Shown here: piece by piece, positions 8,963 through 18,097 of the stretch
How the letters are laid out: each line of letters starts with the position of its first letter
Numbering within the stretch: position 1 is the first letter of the stretch
NCBI RefSeq assembly: GCF_014698755.1
Contig: NZ_JACJTO010000021.1
Coordinates: forward strand, 1 to 64,000
Reading direction: 5' to 3'
Source of the DNA: Aphanizomenon flos-aquae FACHB-1287
GTDB lineage: Bacteria > Cyanobacteriota > Cyanobacteriia > Cyanobacteriales > Nostocaceae
DNA: 64,000 nucleotides
The notes under the pieces: model-generated
Database searches by the model: none
What the model was told of the DNA's origin: nothing
Seen by the model: the letters and a program-made list of their open reading frames with translations, nothing else
Translations under genes and position numbers: made by a program

Positions 8963-9589
8963 TTATGAAAACAGGCGTTTCTGTAAAATTTCCTGTATAT
9001 TTTTTTGAACAATATCTTGACTATAATTACCATCTATTTTCACAATTCGGGAGGGATTAGATACCGCCAATTCTGTATATCCCTGCTGTACCCGACGATG
9101 AAAATCCATAGTTTCCTGTTCAATTCTATCCAATTTAGTTTGTCCACGTTTGCGCGATAAACCCACCTCCACATCTACATCTAACCAAATAGTTATATCA
9201 CTTTTTAAACCCCCAGTAGCAATCTGATTCAGATTATTAATTAAACTCATATCTAAACCTCTACCATAACCTTGATAAGCTATGGTAGAATCAGTATAGC
9301 GATCACACAAAATAAATTTACCTGTAGCTAAATTCGGTTTTAATTCCTCTTCAATATGTTGCGCCCTATCTGCAGCATACAATAACAGTTCCGTAACTTC
9401 CCCTACTGGCTTACTTAGTGACTTCTCCAATAATAACGCCCGCAAATCCTTTCCTAACTCTGTCCCCCCCGGTTCACGAGTCAGCAGCACCGATATATTT
9501 AAACTTTCCAACCACTGAAAACACAGTTGCATCTGAGTAGTTTTACCACAACCTTCTACCCCTTCAAAGACAATTAATTTACCACTCAT
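8963..9589 (-). CDS. tmk: Thymidylate kinase
   Basis: Phosphorylates dTMP to dTDP for DNA synthesis. P-loop FEGVEGCGKTT lies near the N-terminus, TREPGGTELG is the dTMP-binding DR(E)P loop, LCDRYTDSTIAYQGYGRG carries the DRY/DR motif, and WLDVDVEVGLSRKRG is the LID region. The frame is open to an upstream ATG at 9625 (adds 12 residues); the ATG at 9589 gives the family-typical MSGKLIVFEG start, whereas the upstream one has a better AGGG-like ribosome site, so the start is uncertain. 209 residues from the chosen start. Upstream partner of holB. Confidence 0.93.
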   Translation of the reverse strand: MSGKLIVFEGVEGCGKTTQMQLCFQWLESLNISVLLTREPGGTELGKDLRALLLEKSLSKPVGEVTELLLYAADRAQHIEEELKPNLATGKFILCDRYTDSTIAYQGYGRGLDMSLINNLNQIATGGLKSDITIWLDVDVEVGLSRKRGQTKLDRIEQETMDFHRRVQQGYTELAVSNPSRIVKIDGNYSQDIVQKNIQEILQKRLFS

Positions 9590-9729
9590 ATTGTTAAATT
9601 TTGTAAATACTGATTTTTTAGACATCCCTATTTATATAAACCTGATCACGAAAAGCCTGAAAAGAGGCAATTTTATTATACTCAAAACGGCTAGAAGCTG
9701 GACTTTTTTATCATACGAAAAAAAGGTTC

Positions 9730-9773
9730 AAAGCCCCTTCCCGTTCCAGGGAGAGGTTTGGAAAGGGGTTTCA
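9730..9773. repeat. Hairpin-forming intergenic repeat
   Basis: AAAGCCCCTTCC and GGAAAGGGGTTT form an inverted repeat with one bulged base around a purine-rich loop. This CCCC/GGGG hairpin type is dispersed in many cyanobacterial genomes. It lies in the gap between tmk and the NB-ARC gene, both on the minus strand. Confidence 0.5.
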
Positions 9774-9846
9774 TATTTGGTTAAACTATGAACCGTTTAC
9801 AGTATAATACATATAATGTTAAATTTGTCTAGTATATAAGTTCTAT

Positions 9847-10797
9847 TTATGATGTATTTCGTTTTAAGAACTTACTAATATCACCATTATATAAATGAAT
9901 TATAGAAACAATCATTTGTTTAACTTTCAAAGGATTATTATTACATAAATTACATAAATCATACTTTTCTTGATCAGTTCCCCATAGTGGTTGTGATTCT
10001 ATCAGAAACAAGGCTATTTCTAAGGAATTAGACAACTTTAAAGAACGTACTGATAATAGCCAATATTCCAAAAAAATGAACTCTTGATATTGTTCTCGAC
10101 TGGTGAAAATCACACAACTTTGATGATAGGTTTCAGCAAGTATTTTGATGAATTGCATATATTTTAGATGATCAATATCTACATGATCCAAAATAATCAG
10201 ACAACGATGAGTACGCAAATAATAGATAATTTGATTAATATTGAGTTGATTTTCTTTGTTATGGGAGAACAAAGATAGTAAGTCAGTCATCATACTATCA
10301 AAACATGGAACTGTCGGTACTGAACGCCAAAAAACGTAATCAAATTGATCCTGAATTTGTCTTGCTAGTTGAGTAGCTAAAGTTGTTTTCCCAACTCCAC
10401 CGATACCGAATAATCCTAGCAAGCGACAACCATCTTGTAAAATCCATGACTGCAATTGTGTCAGTTCTTGGCTATATCCGTAAAATGCTGAAATATCAAT
10501 TGCAGTTCCCCAGTCTAGGAATTGATTTAAATTTGGTTTTCTTTTTCGTGCGTATGGAGCGGGGGTAGATATTACTTCAGCACTGGTAGTAATTTCTCGC
10601 CAGTCTAGATTTAATTTGCGACACAGTTCTTCAAAGGTTGCATAACTCACGGGTTTACCAGTCAGGAAGTTGCTAACTGTAGCTAAGGACAAGCCAGCAG
10701 AACGGGCTAAAGCTCTTTGATTGGAGTAGCCATTGCGTGTAAGTGCCATATTAACTGTTTCAATAAAGTCAAAACTTACTTTTAGTGACTTTGGCAT
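9847..10797 (-). CDS. HTH/NB-ARC STAND ATPase lacking a sensor repeat domain
   Basis: 316 residues from the ATG at 10797 (family-typical MPKSLKV start; the frame is open to 10821). The N-terminal about 60 residues form an XRE-like helix-turn-helix (SNQRALARSAGLSLATVSNF). An NB-ARC ATPase follows: P-loop GIGGVGKTT at about residues 131-139, Walker B LIILDHVD at about 200-207 and a sensor-like IFTSR at about 230-234. Cyanobacterial relatives usually continue into WD40 or other repeats that sense a trigger; here the protein stops after the helical region. It is either a short regulatory member or a truncated gene. It is divergent from the secreted subtilase, with operator-like repeats in between. 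Confidence 0.85.
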   Translation of the reverse strand: MPKSLKVSFDFIETVNMALTRNGYSNQRALARSAGLSLATVSNFLTGKPVSYATFEELCRKLNLDWREITTSAEVISTPAPYARKRKPNLNQFLDWGTAIDISAFYGYSQELTQLQSWILQDGCRLLGLFGIGGVGKTTLATQLARQIQDQFDYVFWRSVPTVPCFDSMMTDLLSLFSHNKENQLNINQIIYYLRTHRCLIILDHVDIDHLKYMQFIKILAETYHQSCVIFTSREQYQEFIFLEYWLLSVRSLKLSNSLEIALFLIESQPLWGTDQEKYDLCNLCNNNPLKVKQMIVSIIHLYNGDISKFLKRNTS

Positions 10798-10863
10798 ATA
10801 TAAATAATTTAGTAGTAACAATAATCCAGTTTTTCCGGAAGATTTGGCTAGATTTCAGATGTT

Positions 10864-10970
10864 ATAGGTGATATCTTTTCATGATCAGCGCACTATAAAA
10901 ATACCTCTTTAGATAGGTGACAATGATTGTTTTGTTTTTTGGTGTCAAAATTACCTCTCAAGACAGATGA
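10864..10970. promoter_or_regulatory. Spaced repeats between divergent NB-ARC and subtilase genes
   Basis: ATAGGTGA occurs at 10864-10871 and 10913-10920 and a variant ACAGATGA at 10963-10970, i.e. steps of 49 and 50 bases. The last two are each preceded by TACCTCT, giving about 19-base imperfect direct repeats (10902-10920 and 10952-10970) whose first copy contains the dyad ACCT-N8-AGGT. Such repeats in a shared upstream region suggest a binding site for a regulator, possibly the HTH protein itself. Confidence 0.4.
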
Positions 10971-11068
10971 AGTCATATTAACTTAAATGAAGTCAGTGCG
11001 GAAGTTAATACAGTATTGGGTAGATTAGGAGAGTCAGGTACTTCATAAAATAACGGAAGGTTATGTTT

Positions 11069-14000
11069 ATGCCAAGCTCTACTAAAACAGTCGTTTTCAT
11101 TGATTCAAATATTCAAGATTATCAAAATCTAGTTAATCAAGTTAAACCTGGTACACTGTTGTTTCTTGTCAATAGCAACGATGATATTCAGCAAATCACT
11201 CAGAATCTATCAGGACTGACAAACATTGATAGCCTTCAGATTATTTCTCAAGGGTCAGAAGGCAGTTTGTCACTTGGTTCAATCGTCCTCAACTCCGCAA
11301 CCCTCAGCCGTTACACATCAAAATGGGGTCAATCTCTCACCGCCACAGGAGATATTCTGTTATATGGTTCCAATGTTACTCAGGGTTCAGCAGGTAAAAC
11401 TTTTGTCCAGCAAATTAGTCAGTTAACCGGGGCAGATGTAGCTGCATCTGATGACTTGACTGGGAATACGGCATCAGGTGGAGACTGGGTGTTAGAATAC
11501 ACTACTGGATTGATTGAGGCATCTCCAGTGCTAGAAATTCCATCCATCACCTCGAACGGAAATAGTCAAGATACCGTAGGAAAATATCGAACTGCGAAAC
11601 CAGCTTATGCCAGTAATAAACTGATTGTTAAATTCAATGACACAATCAATATCGCCCAAGCCAATGAGATTAAAAACACCTTAGGATTAGTCAAGACAGA
11701 GACCATTAAGCTGACTGGGGCTCAAATATGGACGTTATCTGGAAAAACCTCTGTAGAAACTGCCCTAGCTACATATAAAAATAGTCCCACATTCGAGTAC
11801 ATTGAGCCAGATTATATTGTCACCACAGCAGCCACATTCCCCAATGACCCAGGCTTTCCTCAACTATGGGGACTGCATAACACAGGTCAAGGTGGCGGTA
11901 CTCCTGATGCAGATATTGATGCTCCTGAAGCCTGGGATATCCAAACAGGCAATCCCAACCTGGTCATAGGAGTGATTGATACAGGAGTTGATTATAACCA
12001 CCCTGATCTAGTAGGCAACATTTGGACTAATTCAGGAGAAATCGCCAATGATGGCATAGATAACGATAATAACGGATATATAGACGATATTCGCGGCTGG
12101 GACTTTGCCTATAATGACAACAACCCCATGGATGTGGACGGACATGGCACCCACGTTTCAGGAACTATTGCTGGTAAAGGTAATAACGGCGTTGGTGTGA
12201 CAGGGGTGGCCTGGAATGCCAAGATTATGCCTCTGAAGTTTTTGGACGACACTGGTTCAGGTTCTACTTCCGGTGCCATTTCAGCAATTAACTATGCCAC
12301 AGCCAAGGGCGTGAAACTGACCAACAACTCCTGGGGAGGTGGAGGCTATAGCCAAGCCTTGTATGATGCCATTAATGCCGCCGGACAACAGGGAGCTTTA
12401 TTCATTGCGGCAGCGGGTAATGACTCTATTAACACTGACACATTACCCCACTATCCCTCCAGCTATAACCTAGATAATATTATCTCTGTTGCTTCCACCA
12501 CAAACACTGATGGCCTGTCTTCCTTCTCCAACTATGGATTGACCAGTGTGGATTTAGGCGCACCAGGTTCAGGCATTTATAGCACTATTCCAAATGGTGG
12601 CTACGGTCTTAAAAGTGGCACATCAATGGCCAGTCCCCACGTTGCTGGGGCTGCGGCTTTAGTCTGGTCTCAAAATCCGACTTGGACCGCACAGCAGGTT
12701 AAGAATACCTTGATGAACACCGGCGACTCGATTGCTGCCCTAGCAGGGAAAACGGTTTCTGGTAAACGCCTCAATGTCTATAATGCCTTAGTATCATCTA
12801 GTCTTCCTTCTGTAACTGTTGGTGTAAGTCCTACTACTGTCCAAGAGGATGGAATCACGAATTTAGTCTATACCTTTACTCGTACTTCTCTCAATTTAAG
12901 CTCACCTCTGACAGTAAATTTTGGTGCAAGCGGAACCGCAAATGCGGTGCTAGTTGGGTCAGATCCAGTAGATTATAGTGTTATCACCAATGGCAGTGTT
13001 ACCTTTAATCCGACGACGAAACTGGGAACTGTCACCTTTGCTGCTAATGCCACAACTGCAACGGTTGTGGTTGATCCGATTGCTGATACATTAGCAGAAA
13101 TTCAGAATGAGACGGTAAACATAACAGTTAATTCCGGCACGGGTTATATCAGTGGTTCTCCGGGTGCAGCAACTGGAACTATTGTTTCGGAAGAAACTTT
13201 ACCAATTTTTACCAACCCTAATAATATTAGCATTCCCAGTTCTGGTGCAAGTAATCCCTATCCTTCAATCATCAATGTCTCAGGATTAACTGGTAACATT
13301 ACGAGCCTCAAAGTCACATTAACGAATCTTAGTCACACCTGGCCTGATGACATTGATGTGCTGTTAGTTAGTCCGACTGGTGGGAAAGCCATCTTGATGT
13401 CTGACGTGGGTGGTAGCAGTGGTTTAGCGAACGTGACCTTGACTTTCGATCCCACAGCTACTGCTAACCTGCCTGATGCCAACCAGATTACCAGTGGTAG
13501 CTATAAGCCAACAGATTTTGAATCTGGAGACTTATTTAACTCTCCAGCCCCCGTTGGTCCTTACGGTACAGACTTTTCCGTCTTTAACAATACCAACCCC
13601 AACGGGAATTGGACTCTCTACGTTATGGATGACTTGGGTGGTGATTCGGGAAGTATTGCGGGTGGTTGGTCGCTCTTAATTGGAACTTCTACTACTCCCA
13701 CTTTACCTGTAATCACCGTTGCTGCCACAGATGCAGACGCGGCTGAAACCCTGCTAGGAACAACACTAAATCCCGGACAATACACATTAACCCGGACAGG
13801 TGCTACCACCAGCAGCTTAACAGTTAACGTTGCCTTGACCGGAACAGCCACCAATGGTACAGATTACACAACTATTCCTACTACTGTCACCTTTGCCGCA
13901 GGTTCTAGCACAGCCTTAGTCAACCTGAACGTTATTGATGACACCTTGGTAGAAGGAACAGAAACTGCCATCCTCACCGTCACATCAGGAACAGGCTACA

Positions 14001-15775
14001 CTGTCGGAACTGTTGCTAGTGCCACAGTCAATATTGCTGATAATGATCCTCCACAAGTCTCAGTAGTAGCCACAGATGCAGATGCTGCCGAAACTGTACT
14101 AGGAACAACACCAAATCCTGGACAATACACATTAACCCGGACTGGTGATGTCACTGGTAGCTTAACAGTTAACGTTGCCTTGAGTGGAACAGCCACCAAT
14201 GGTACAGATTACACAACCATTCCTACTATTGTCACCTTTGTCGCAGGTTCTAGCACAGCCTTAGTTGACCTGAACGTTACTGATGACACCTTGGTAGAAG
14301 GAACAGAAACTGCCATCCTCACCGTTACATCGGGAACAGGCTACACTGTCGGCACATCAGCTAGTGCCATAGTCAATATTGCTGATAATGATTTACCCAC
14401 AATCACAGTAGTAGCCACAGATGCAAATGCAGATGCTGCCGAAACCCTACTAGGAACAACACCAAATCCTGGACAATACACATTAACCCGGACAGGTGCT
14501 ACCACCAGCAGCTTAACAGTTAACGTTGCCTTGAGTGGAACAGCCACCAATGGTACAGATTACACAACCATTCCTAATGCTGTTACCTTTGCCGCAAATT
14601 CTAGCACAGCCTTAGTTGACCTGAACGTTACTGATGACACGCTTGTAGAAGCAGCAGAAACAGCTATCCTCACCGTCACATCAGGAACAGGCTACACAGT
14701 TGGAACTGCTGCTAGTGCCACAGTCAATATTGCTGATAATGATTTACCCGTTAATCCCATTATTATTGACCTGAGTACTAACCAAACGGTAGTCGAAGGC
14801 ATCACCAGTCCCCAAAATGTCACTTATACTGTTACTTTGTCTGGTGACAGCACTGAAACCGTTACTGTTCAATATGCCACTGTTAACAATACGGCCATAG
14901 CAGGGTCGGACTATACTACCACTAGCGGAACTCTAACCTTTGATCCGGGTGTTACTAGTCAAGACATCATTATTCCCATTCTCAATGACTCTCTTAACGA
15001 AGCACAGGAAACCTTTAATCTTACCTTGTCTTCTCCTACCAATGCCCAATTGGGTACAGCAACTGTAACTACAACTATAAGCGATACCCTCACAGCTGCC
15101 GTTACTACCACCCTAGCAACGAATGTAGAAAACCTCACCCTGACAGGAACAACAGCAATTAACGGTATTGGTAATGCCGGCAATAACGTCCTTATCGGTA
15201 ACAGCGCTAATAACACCCTCACAGGTAACGCCGGTAATGATACTCTCAATGGTAACGCTGGTAATGACAATCTTATTAGTGGTGATGGTAATGATCTCTT
15301 GTTTGGTGGTGCTGGTAATGACACTCTTACTGGTGGTACTGGTGATGACACTCTTAACGGAAGTGCTGGTAATGATATCCTCACCGGAGGAGTTGGAAAA
15401 GATAGCCTAACTGGAGGGTTGGGAGTAGACCGTTTTGACTACCGCGTTTTAACTAATTCTCTTCTGAGTAACTTTGATGTCGTTACCGACTTCAATGCTA
15501 ATGCTAGTAATGATTTATTCCTTGTTTCCACTGCTCGCAGCGTATTTTCTAATGTCGGATCTGTGGCAACACTTGATACAGCCGGGATTGCAGCTAAGTT
15601 AACTGCTGCTGCTTTTACAGTTAATTCTGCGGCTCAATTTACCTTTGGTAGCCGTACCTTTGTTGCTATTAACAACGCTACCGCAGGATTTGGTGCAACT
15701 ACTGATGCCATCATTGAGGTGACAGGTTTAACTGGTACTTTAGGACTCAATAACTTTACAACTACCTTAGTGTAG
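11069..15775 (+). CDS. Large secreted subtilisin-like protease with DUF4347, P-domain, Calx-beta and RTX repeats
   Basis: About 1570 residues (numbered from the ATG at 11063; the ATG at 11069 has better spacing from GGAAGG). Domains: DUF4347 (about 10-165), inhibitor-like propeptide (about 185-255), peptidase S8 (about 270-560) with D306 in [15 protein letters not shown]361 in DGHGTHVSG, the oxyanion Asn in AAAGNDS, and S521 in [12 protein letters not shown]; a Calx-beta-like domain (about 585-710), a proprotein-convertase P-domain (about 715-872), three near-identical and one diverged Calx-beta repeat (about 880-1345), and RTX nonapeptides of the GGxGNDxL type (about 1365-1456). There is no N-terminal signal peptide; DUF4347 plus a C-terminal RTX block imply type I secretion. 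Calcium should stabilise the Calx-beta and RTX parts. No secretion genes are nearby. Confidence 0.93.
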   Translation: MPSSTKTVVFIDSNIQDYQNLVNQVKPGTLLFLVNSNDDIQQITQNLSGLTNIDSLQIISQGSEGSLSLGSIVLNSATLSRYTSKWGQSLTATGDILLYGSNVTQGSAGKTFVQQISQLTGADVAASDDLTGNTASGGDWVLEYTTGLIEASPVLEIPSITSNGNSQDTVGKYRTAKPAYASNKLIVKFNDTINIAQANEIKNTLGLVKTETIKLTGAQIWTLSGKTSVETALATYKNSPTFEYIEPDYIVTTAATFPNDPGFPQLWGLHNTGQGGGTPDADIDAPEAWDIQTGNPNLVIGVIDTGVDYNHPDLVGNIWTNSGEIANDGIDNDNNGYIDDIRGWDFAYNDNNPMDVDGHGTHVSGTIAGKGNNGVGVTGVAWNAKIMPLKFLDDTGSGSTSGAISAINYATAKGVKLTNNSWGGGGYSQALYDAINAAGQQGALFIAAAGNDSINTDTLPHYPSSYNLDNIISVASTTNTDGLSSFSNYGLTSVDLGAPGSGIYSTIPNGGYGLKSGTSMASPHVAGAAALVWSQNPTWTAQQVKNTLMNTGDSIAALAGKTVSGKRLNVYNALVSSSLPSVTVGVSPTTVQEDGITNLVYTFTRTSLNLSSPLTVNFGASGTANAVLVGSDPVDYSVITNGSVTFNPTTKLGTVTFAANATTATVVVDPIADTLAEIQNETVNITVNSGTGYISGSPGAATGTIVSEETLPIFTNPNNISIPSSGASNPYPSIINVSGLTGNITSLKVTLTNLSHTWPDDIDVLLVSPTGGKAILMSDVGGSSGLANVTLTFDPTATANLPDANQITSGSYKPTDFESGDLFNSPAPVGPYGTDFSVFNNTNPNGNWTLYVMDDLGGDSGSIAGGWSLLIGTSTTPTLPVITVAATDADAAETLLGTTLNPGQYTLTRTGATTSSLTVNVALTGTATNGTDYTTIPTTVTFAAGSSTALVNLNVIDDTLVEGTETAILTVTSGTGYTVGTVASATVNIADNDPPQVSVVATDADAAETVLGTTPNPGQYTLTRTGDVTGSLTVNVALSGTATNGTDYTTIPTIVTFVAGSSTALVDLNVTDDTLVEGTETAILTVTSGTGYTVGTSASAIVNIADNDLPTITVVATDANADAAETLLGTTPNPGQYTLTRTGATTSSLTVNVALSGTATNGTDYTTIPNAVTFAANSSTALVDLNVTDDTLVEAAETAILTVTSGTGYTVGTAASATVNIADNDLPVNPIIIDLSTNQTVVEGITSPQNVTYTVTLSGDSTETVTVQYATVNNTAIAGSDYTTTSGTLTFDPGVTSQDIIIPILNDSLNEAQETFNLTLSSPTNAQLGTATVTTTISDTLTAAVTTTLATNVENLTLTGTTAINGIGNAGNNVLIGNSANNTLTGNAGNDTLNGNAGNDNLISGDGNDLLFGGAGNDTLTGGTGDDTLNGSAGNDILTGGVGKDSLTGGLGVDRFDYRVLTNSLLSNFDVVTDFNANASNDLFLVSTARSVFSNVGSVATLDTAGIAAKLTAAAFTVNSAAQFTFGSRTFVAINNATAGFGATTDAIIEVTGLTGTLGLNNFTTTLV
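13706..14746 (+). repeat. Three tandem 345-bp Calx-beta repeats
   Basis: The same landmark (Ala of the ATDA motif) recurs at 13724, 14069 and 14414, exactly 345 bp apart; the third copy carries a 6-bp insertion (extra Asn-Ala codons). The copies are nearly identical at DNA level, so unequal recombination could change domain number. Confidence 0.9.
15160..15430 (+). repeat. RTX calcium-binding nonapeptide repeat region
   Basis: About nine to ten 27-bp units encode GGxGNDxLx-type nonapeptides that fold as a parallel beta-roll on Ca2+ outside the cell. Codons such as GGTAATGA recur. Confidence 0.85.
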
Positions 15776-15803
15776 CTTCTGGTATTATGTAGATGAACGA
15801 CGT

Positions 15804-15833
15804 TGTAGAGATGTTTCATGAAACATCTCTACA
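15804..15833. repeat. 30-bp perfect palindrome after the protease gene
   Basis: Arms TGTAGAGATGTTTCA and TGAAACATCTCTACA are perfect reverse complements with no loop. It starts 28 bases after the protease stop. No T tract follows, so it is more likely a dispersed palindromic repeat than a plain terminator, though it may still end transcription. A relative lies at 35491-35517. Confidence 0.75.
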
Positions 15834-15927
15834 TTAACATTAAACCATCCTGTAATTGATGCAATATGTAAGAATTTAGTAGCACTAAACCCCTTAACGG
15901 GTGACAAGTTACATATCCTTTCTTTGT

Positions 15928-16310
15928 CAATTTGTCAATAGTAAATTTTTACTATCGCTCAAATTAGATCATTTCTGAGCAAATCATGGCTAAAATTGTT
16001 CAAGGAATAGCTATTAATTTTGTAAAGTTTTGTATTAACCTGGGAAATTAATTTCTGAAACCACTGTCAATAAAGGGTTTGAGACTAACATCTTTTGAAA
16101 GATCCAAAATTGACAACAATAACCCGATTATGAAATTCTCTGAAATTATAGCAAATCGCGGAAAGTATTGCAACCTCGTTGATAACTAGAAAATATTCTC
16201 AATTAATTATTAAGAAAATCTAAAGGCAAATTGCTAAAAGTTATAAATATCAAAAGTATTATTGATTTTCTATAATTTAAGCTTATCATACAGCTATTAT
16301 GAATAATATA
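15928..16310 (+). repeat. Long direct repeat, copy A (383 bp)
   Basis: About 97% identical to 17552-17935 (about ten substitutions and one 1-bp indel seen by eye). It contains small dyads: ATAGTAAA/TTTACTAT near the left end and ATCTTTTGAAAGAT in the middle. There is no ORF and no transposase signature. The two copies flank the toxin-antitoxin genes in direct orientation. Confidence 0.92.
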
Positions 16311-16311
16311 A

Positions 16312-16400
16312 GTAGGTCGACATTATAAAACCAAACTGTGTAAAGAAAAGTAAAGTTGCCCAAAACCTCTTCCCTATTCCCTTGTCATAACGACAATTTT
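16312..16400 (-). repeat. About 90-bp 3'-end element, copy 1
   Basis: Read on the minus strand it aligns with 21602-21691 and 27302-27374: AAAATTGT near the start and TTTCTTTACACAGTTTGG followed by TTTTAT towards the end. It begins 26 bases downstream of the yoeB stop, in the same orientation as that gene. Its internal hairpin arm is degraded compared with the other two copies. Confidence 0.75.
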
Positions 16401-16425
16401 TAACGCCAACCTACTTAGTGCAAAA

Positions 16426-16686
16426 TTAATAATGATATCGGCAAGAAATAATAGTTACATAGACATCATCAACAGCATAAACCAAAGGATTTGTATCATC
16501 AATTCGCCGTGACCAAAATCCGGCTAAATTTTCCTTGAGAAGCTCTGGTTTACCAATACCCTCAAAAGGCATCCGCATCGTCTCCTCAATCAACTTATTG
16601 ATTCTTTTGAGAGTCTTTTGATCTTGCCCTTGCCAGTAAAGATAATTACCCCAAGCCTCATCAGTCCAAGCCAACATTCTACTCAT
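16426..16686 (-). CDS. yoeB: YoeB/Txe-family mRNA interferase toxin
   Basis: 86 residues, a RelE-superfamily ribosome-dependent endoribonuclease. Family features: the W-x-x-x-A-W-x-x-Y-x-x-W start (LAWTDEAWGNYLYWQ), KRINKLIEE, the basic RMPFEGIGKPELLKENLAGFW block with the catalytic-region Glu, SRRIDDTNPLVYAV, and the C-terminal SCRYHY with His and Tyr of the active site. All key residues look intact. The first ATG overlaps the antitoxin stop (ATGAGTAG); an internal ATG at 16677 is the other possible start. Co-transcribed with and neutralised by the upstream YefM-like antitoxin. Confidence 0.93.
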   Translation of the reverse strand: MSRMLAWTDEAWGNYLYWQGQDQKTLKRINKLIEETMRMPFEGIGKPELLKENLAGFWSRRIDDTNPLVYAVDDVYVTIISCRYHY

Positions 16687-16933
16687 TTAACAAATCTCGC
16701 TGCACCACTTTCCCCTGCTTAAATTGAGCAATGGAACGTTCTAAATGGGCTGCATTTGCCGGAGACTTCAATAAATGCACAGTCTCCATGAGACTATTAA
16801 AAAACTCCAGGGACATCACCACCGTATCATCAGCATCCCGTCTAGTGATAATTGTATAGTCGGCATCTGCCGTCACCTGGTCTAAAACCGTTTTCAGACT
16901 ATTTCTGGCCTCGCTAAAAGAGATAATTTTCAT
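16679..16933 (-). CDS. yefM: YefM/Phd-family antitoxin
   Basis: 84 residues. The N-terminal half is the Phd/YefM DNA-binding fold (ISFSEARNSLKTVLDQV, then YTIITRRDADDTVVMSLEFFNSL); the C-terminal half (about 55-84, AAHLERSIAQFKQGK) is the disordered toxin-wrapping segment. It precedes the toxin gene and overlaps it, the usual order. It should bind YoeB and repress its own promoter, whose TGTACA palindromes lie just upstream. Confidence 0.93.
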   Translation of the reverse strand: MKIISFSEARNSLKTVLDQVTADADYTIITRRDADDTVVMSLEFFNSLMETVHLLKSPANAAHLERSIAQFKQGKVVQRDLLNE

Positions 16934-16945
16934 TGGCGGAGAACC

Positions 16946-16991
16946 TGTACTGTTTATTGTACAAGTATAGCAGGTTTGGGCAAATTGTACA
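16946..16991 (-). promoter_or_regulatory. Operator of the yefM-yoeB operon (TGTACA palindromes)
   Basis: TGTACA occurs at 16958-16963 (within TTGTACAA) and at 16986-16991 (within TTGTACAA), with a near match TGTACT at 16946-16951. E. coli YefM is known to bind palindromes with a TGTACA core at its own promoter; the same core 25-60 bases upstream of this antitoxin strongly suggests conserved autoregulation. Confidence 0.75.
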
Positions 16992-17107
16992 ATCCCCAGA
17001 CGTTTATGTAGTATTTTGTCTTCCTAAAAGAGCCGCACCCATATATGATATTTATTGCCTCGAATAGTGTATAATCAAGGAAAAATTCACTAAGGGCATA
17101 TATAATT

Positions 17108-17407
17108 ATGAATACATTAGAAAAATTAGAACTGTTGAGTGAAAACTGTAGCGACAACACAGAATTAGATAGAATTATTGGACAACTTTTAAATGTAATT
17201 TTAACCCGTTATCGTCAAAAACTCGCTATGTATAACTTAGATATAGATAAATTTCAGAAAAAATATCAACTAACTTCTGAAAAATTTTTAGAACAATTTA
17301 ACTCAGGAAATTTAGGAGATGAAATGGATTTTTTTGAGCGGTTCGGCTTATGGGAACTACGCAAAGATATTTTAAAAAAAATCCATAAATTAGAACAAGC
17401 TTTATGA
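17108..17407 (+). CDS. Small antitoxin-like protein (TumA-like), apparently without its toxin
   Basis: 99 residues, highly charged and helical. The sequence pattern (a 30-residue head, LTRYRQKLA, FQKKYQLTSEKFLEQF, then GDEMDFFERFGLWE and a coiled-coil tail) matches small cyanobacterial proteins usually encoded just before a DUF6516/TumE-type toxin; this pairing is from memory. Here the next 20-codon frame (17404-17466, ATGA overlap) is the only follower, and then a long repeat copy begins, so the toxin gene seems lost. A TATAAT at 17070-17075 lies 32 bases upstream of the ATG. Divergent from yefM-yoeB. Confidence 0.65.
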   Translation: MNTLEKLELLSENCSDNTELDRIIGQLLNVILTRYRQKLAMYNLDIDKFQKKYQLTSEKFLEQFNSGNLGDEMDFFERFGLWELRKDILKKIHKLEQAL

Positions 17408-17466
17408 AAAATGTTAGAAATGCCGAAATTAAATTCTCAGGATTGGTAATTATTTCTCGTACCTGA
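17404..17466 (+). pseudogene. 20-codon ORF overlapping the antitoxin-like stop, possible toxin remnant
   Basis: An ATG overlapping the previous stop by 4 bases opens a frame of 20 codons (begins MKNVRNAEIK) ending in TGA. Position and coupling are those of a toxin gene, but the length and lack of homology prevent assignment. Confidence 0.25.
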
Positions 17467-17551
17467 TTTGATAACTTAGAATCATTTTCCAAACCCCTAC
17501 CCATATTTAGACGTTCACTCTATAATATCAGTGCGAATATCACTTTTCTAG

Positions 17552-17935
17552 CAATTTGTCAATAGTAAATTTTTACTATCTCTCAAATTAGATCATTTCT
17601 GAGCAAATTCATGGCTAAAATTGTTCAAGGAATAGCTATTAATTTTGTAAAGTTTTGTATTAGCCTGGGAAATTAATTTCTGAAACTACTGTCCATAAAG
17701 GGTTTGAGACTAACATCTTTTGAAAGATCCAAAATTGACAACAATAACCCAATTATGAAATTCTCTGAAATTATAGCAAATCGCGGAAAGTATTGCAACC
17801 TCGTTGGTAAATAGAAAATATTCTCAATTAATTATTAAGAAAATCTAAAGGCAAATTGCTAAAAGTTATAAATATCAAAAGTATTATTGATTTTCTATAA
17901 TTTAAGCTTATCATAAAGCCATTATGAATAATATA
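17552..17935 (+). repeat. Long direct repeat, copy B (384 bp)
   Basis: Second copy of the element at 15928-16310, same orientation, about 1.6 kb away. It carries one extra base relative to copy A (CAAATTCATGG against CAAATCATGG). The sequence match stops sharply at both ends, at CAATTTGTC on the left and GAATAATATA on the right. Confidence 0.92.
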
Positions 17936-18036
17936 TCTGATAAATAGCATTTAGGATAAAACTAAGAGCATATTATTAGATTATAATTGTGCTATCTCTC
18001 TTTTACACAAACCCTAAATCTACCTAGATTACCAGC

Positions 18037-18065
18037 TTGGACAATTGAAGATAGTATCATATATA
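18037..18065 (+). promoter_or_regulatory. Possible purD promoter
   Basis: TTGGAC (18037-18042) and TATATA (18060-18065) are 17 bases apart, a standard sigma70 spacing, 32 bases upstream of the GTG start. Both boxes are imperfect. Confidence 0.35.
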
Positions 18066-18097
18066 CTCGTTTTGCTGGATTACGCGCGAGGAAATAA

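Larger units (their letters stand above)
15776..16425. other. 650-bp intergenic region with palindrome and repeat copies
   Basis: No gene is supported. It contains the 30-bp palindrome (15804-15833), copy A of a long direct repeat (15928-16310), and one copy of the about 90-bp 3'-end element on the minus strand (16312-16400), just behind the yoeB stop. Confidence 0.7.
17408..18097. other. 690-bp gap before purD
   Basis: No supported gene beyond the 20-codon frame. It holds long-repeat copy B (17552-17935), then about 160 bases with a possible purD promoter. Confidence 0.6.

Noticed and set aside
13618..14550. Minus-strand frames opposite the Calx-beta repeats
   Set aside because: Shadow frames produced by the repeated codons of the protease gene; no ribosome sites and no family resemblance.
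15160..15430. Short regular DNA repeats resembling a CRISPR array
   Set aside because: Units are 27 bp without unique spacers, lie in frame, and encode RTX nonapeptides.
16110..16133. TTGACA in the long repeat as a promoter
   Set aside because: The nearest -10-like text is at 12-13 bases spacing, too short for sigma70.
15928..16310. Long direct repeat taken as an insertion sequence
   Set aside because: No transposase frame, no clear terminal inverted repeats, and no target duplication visible; listed only as a repeat.
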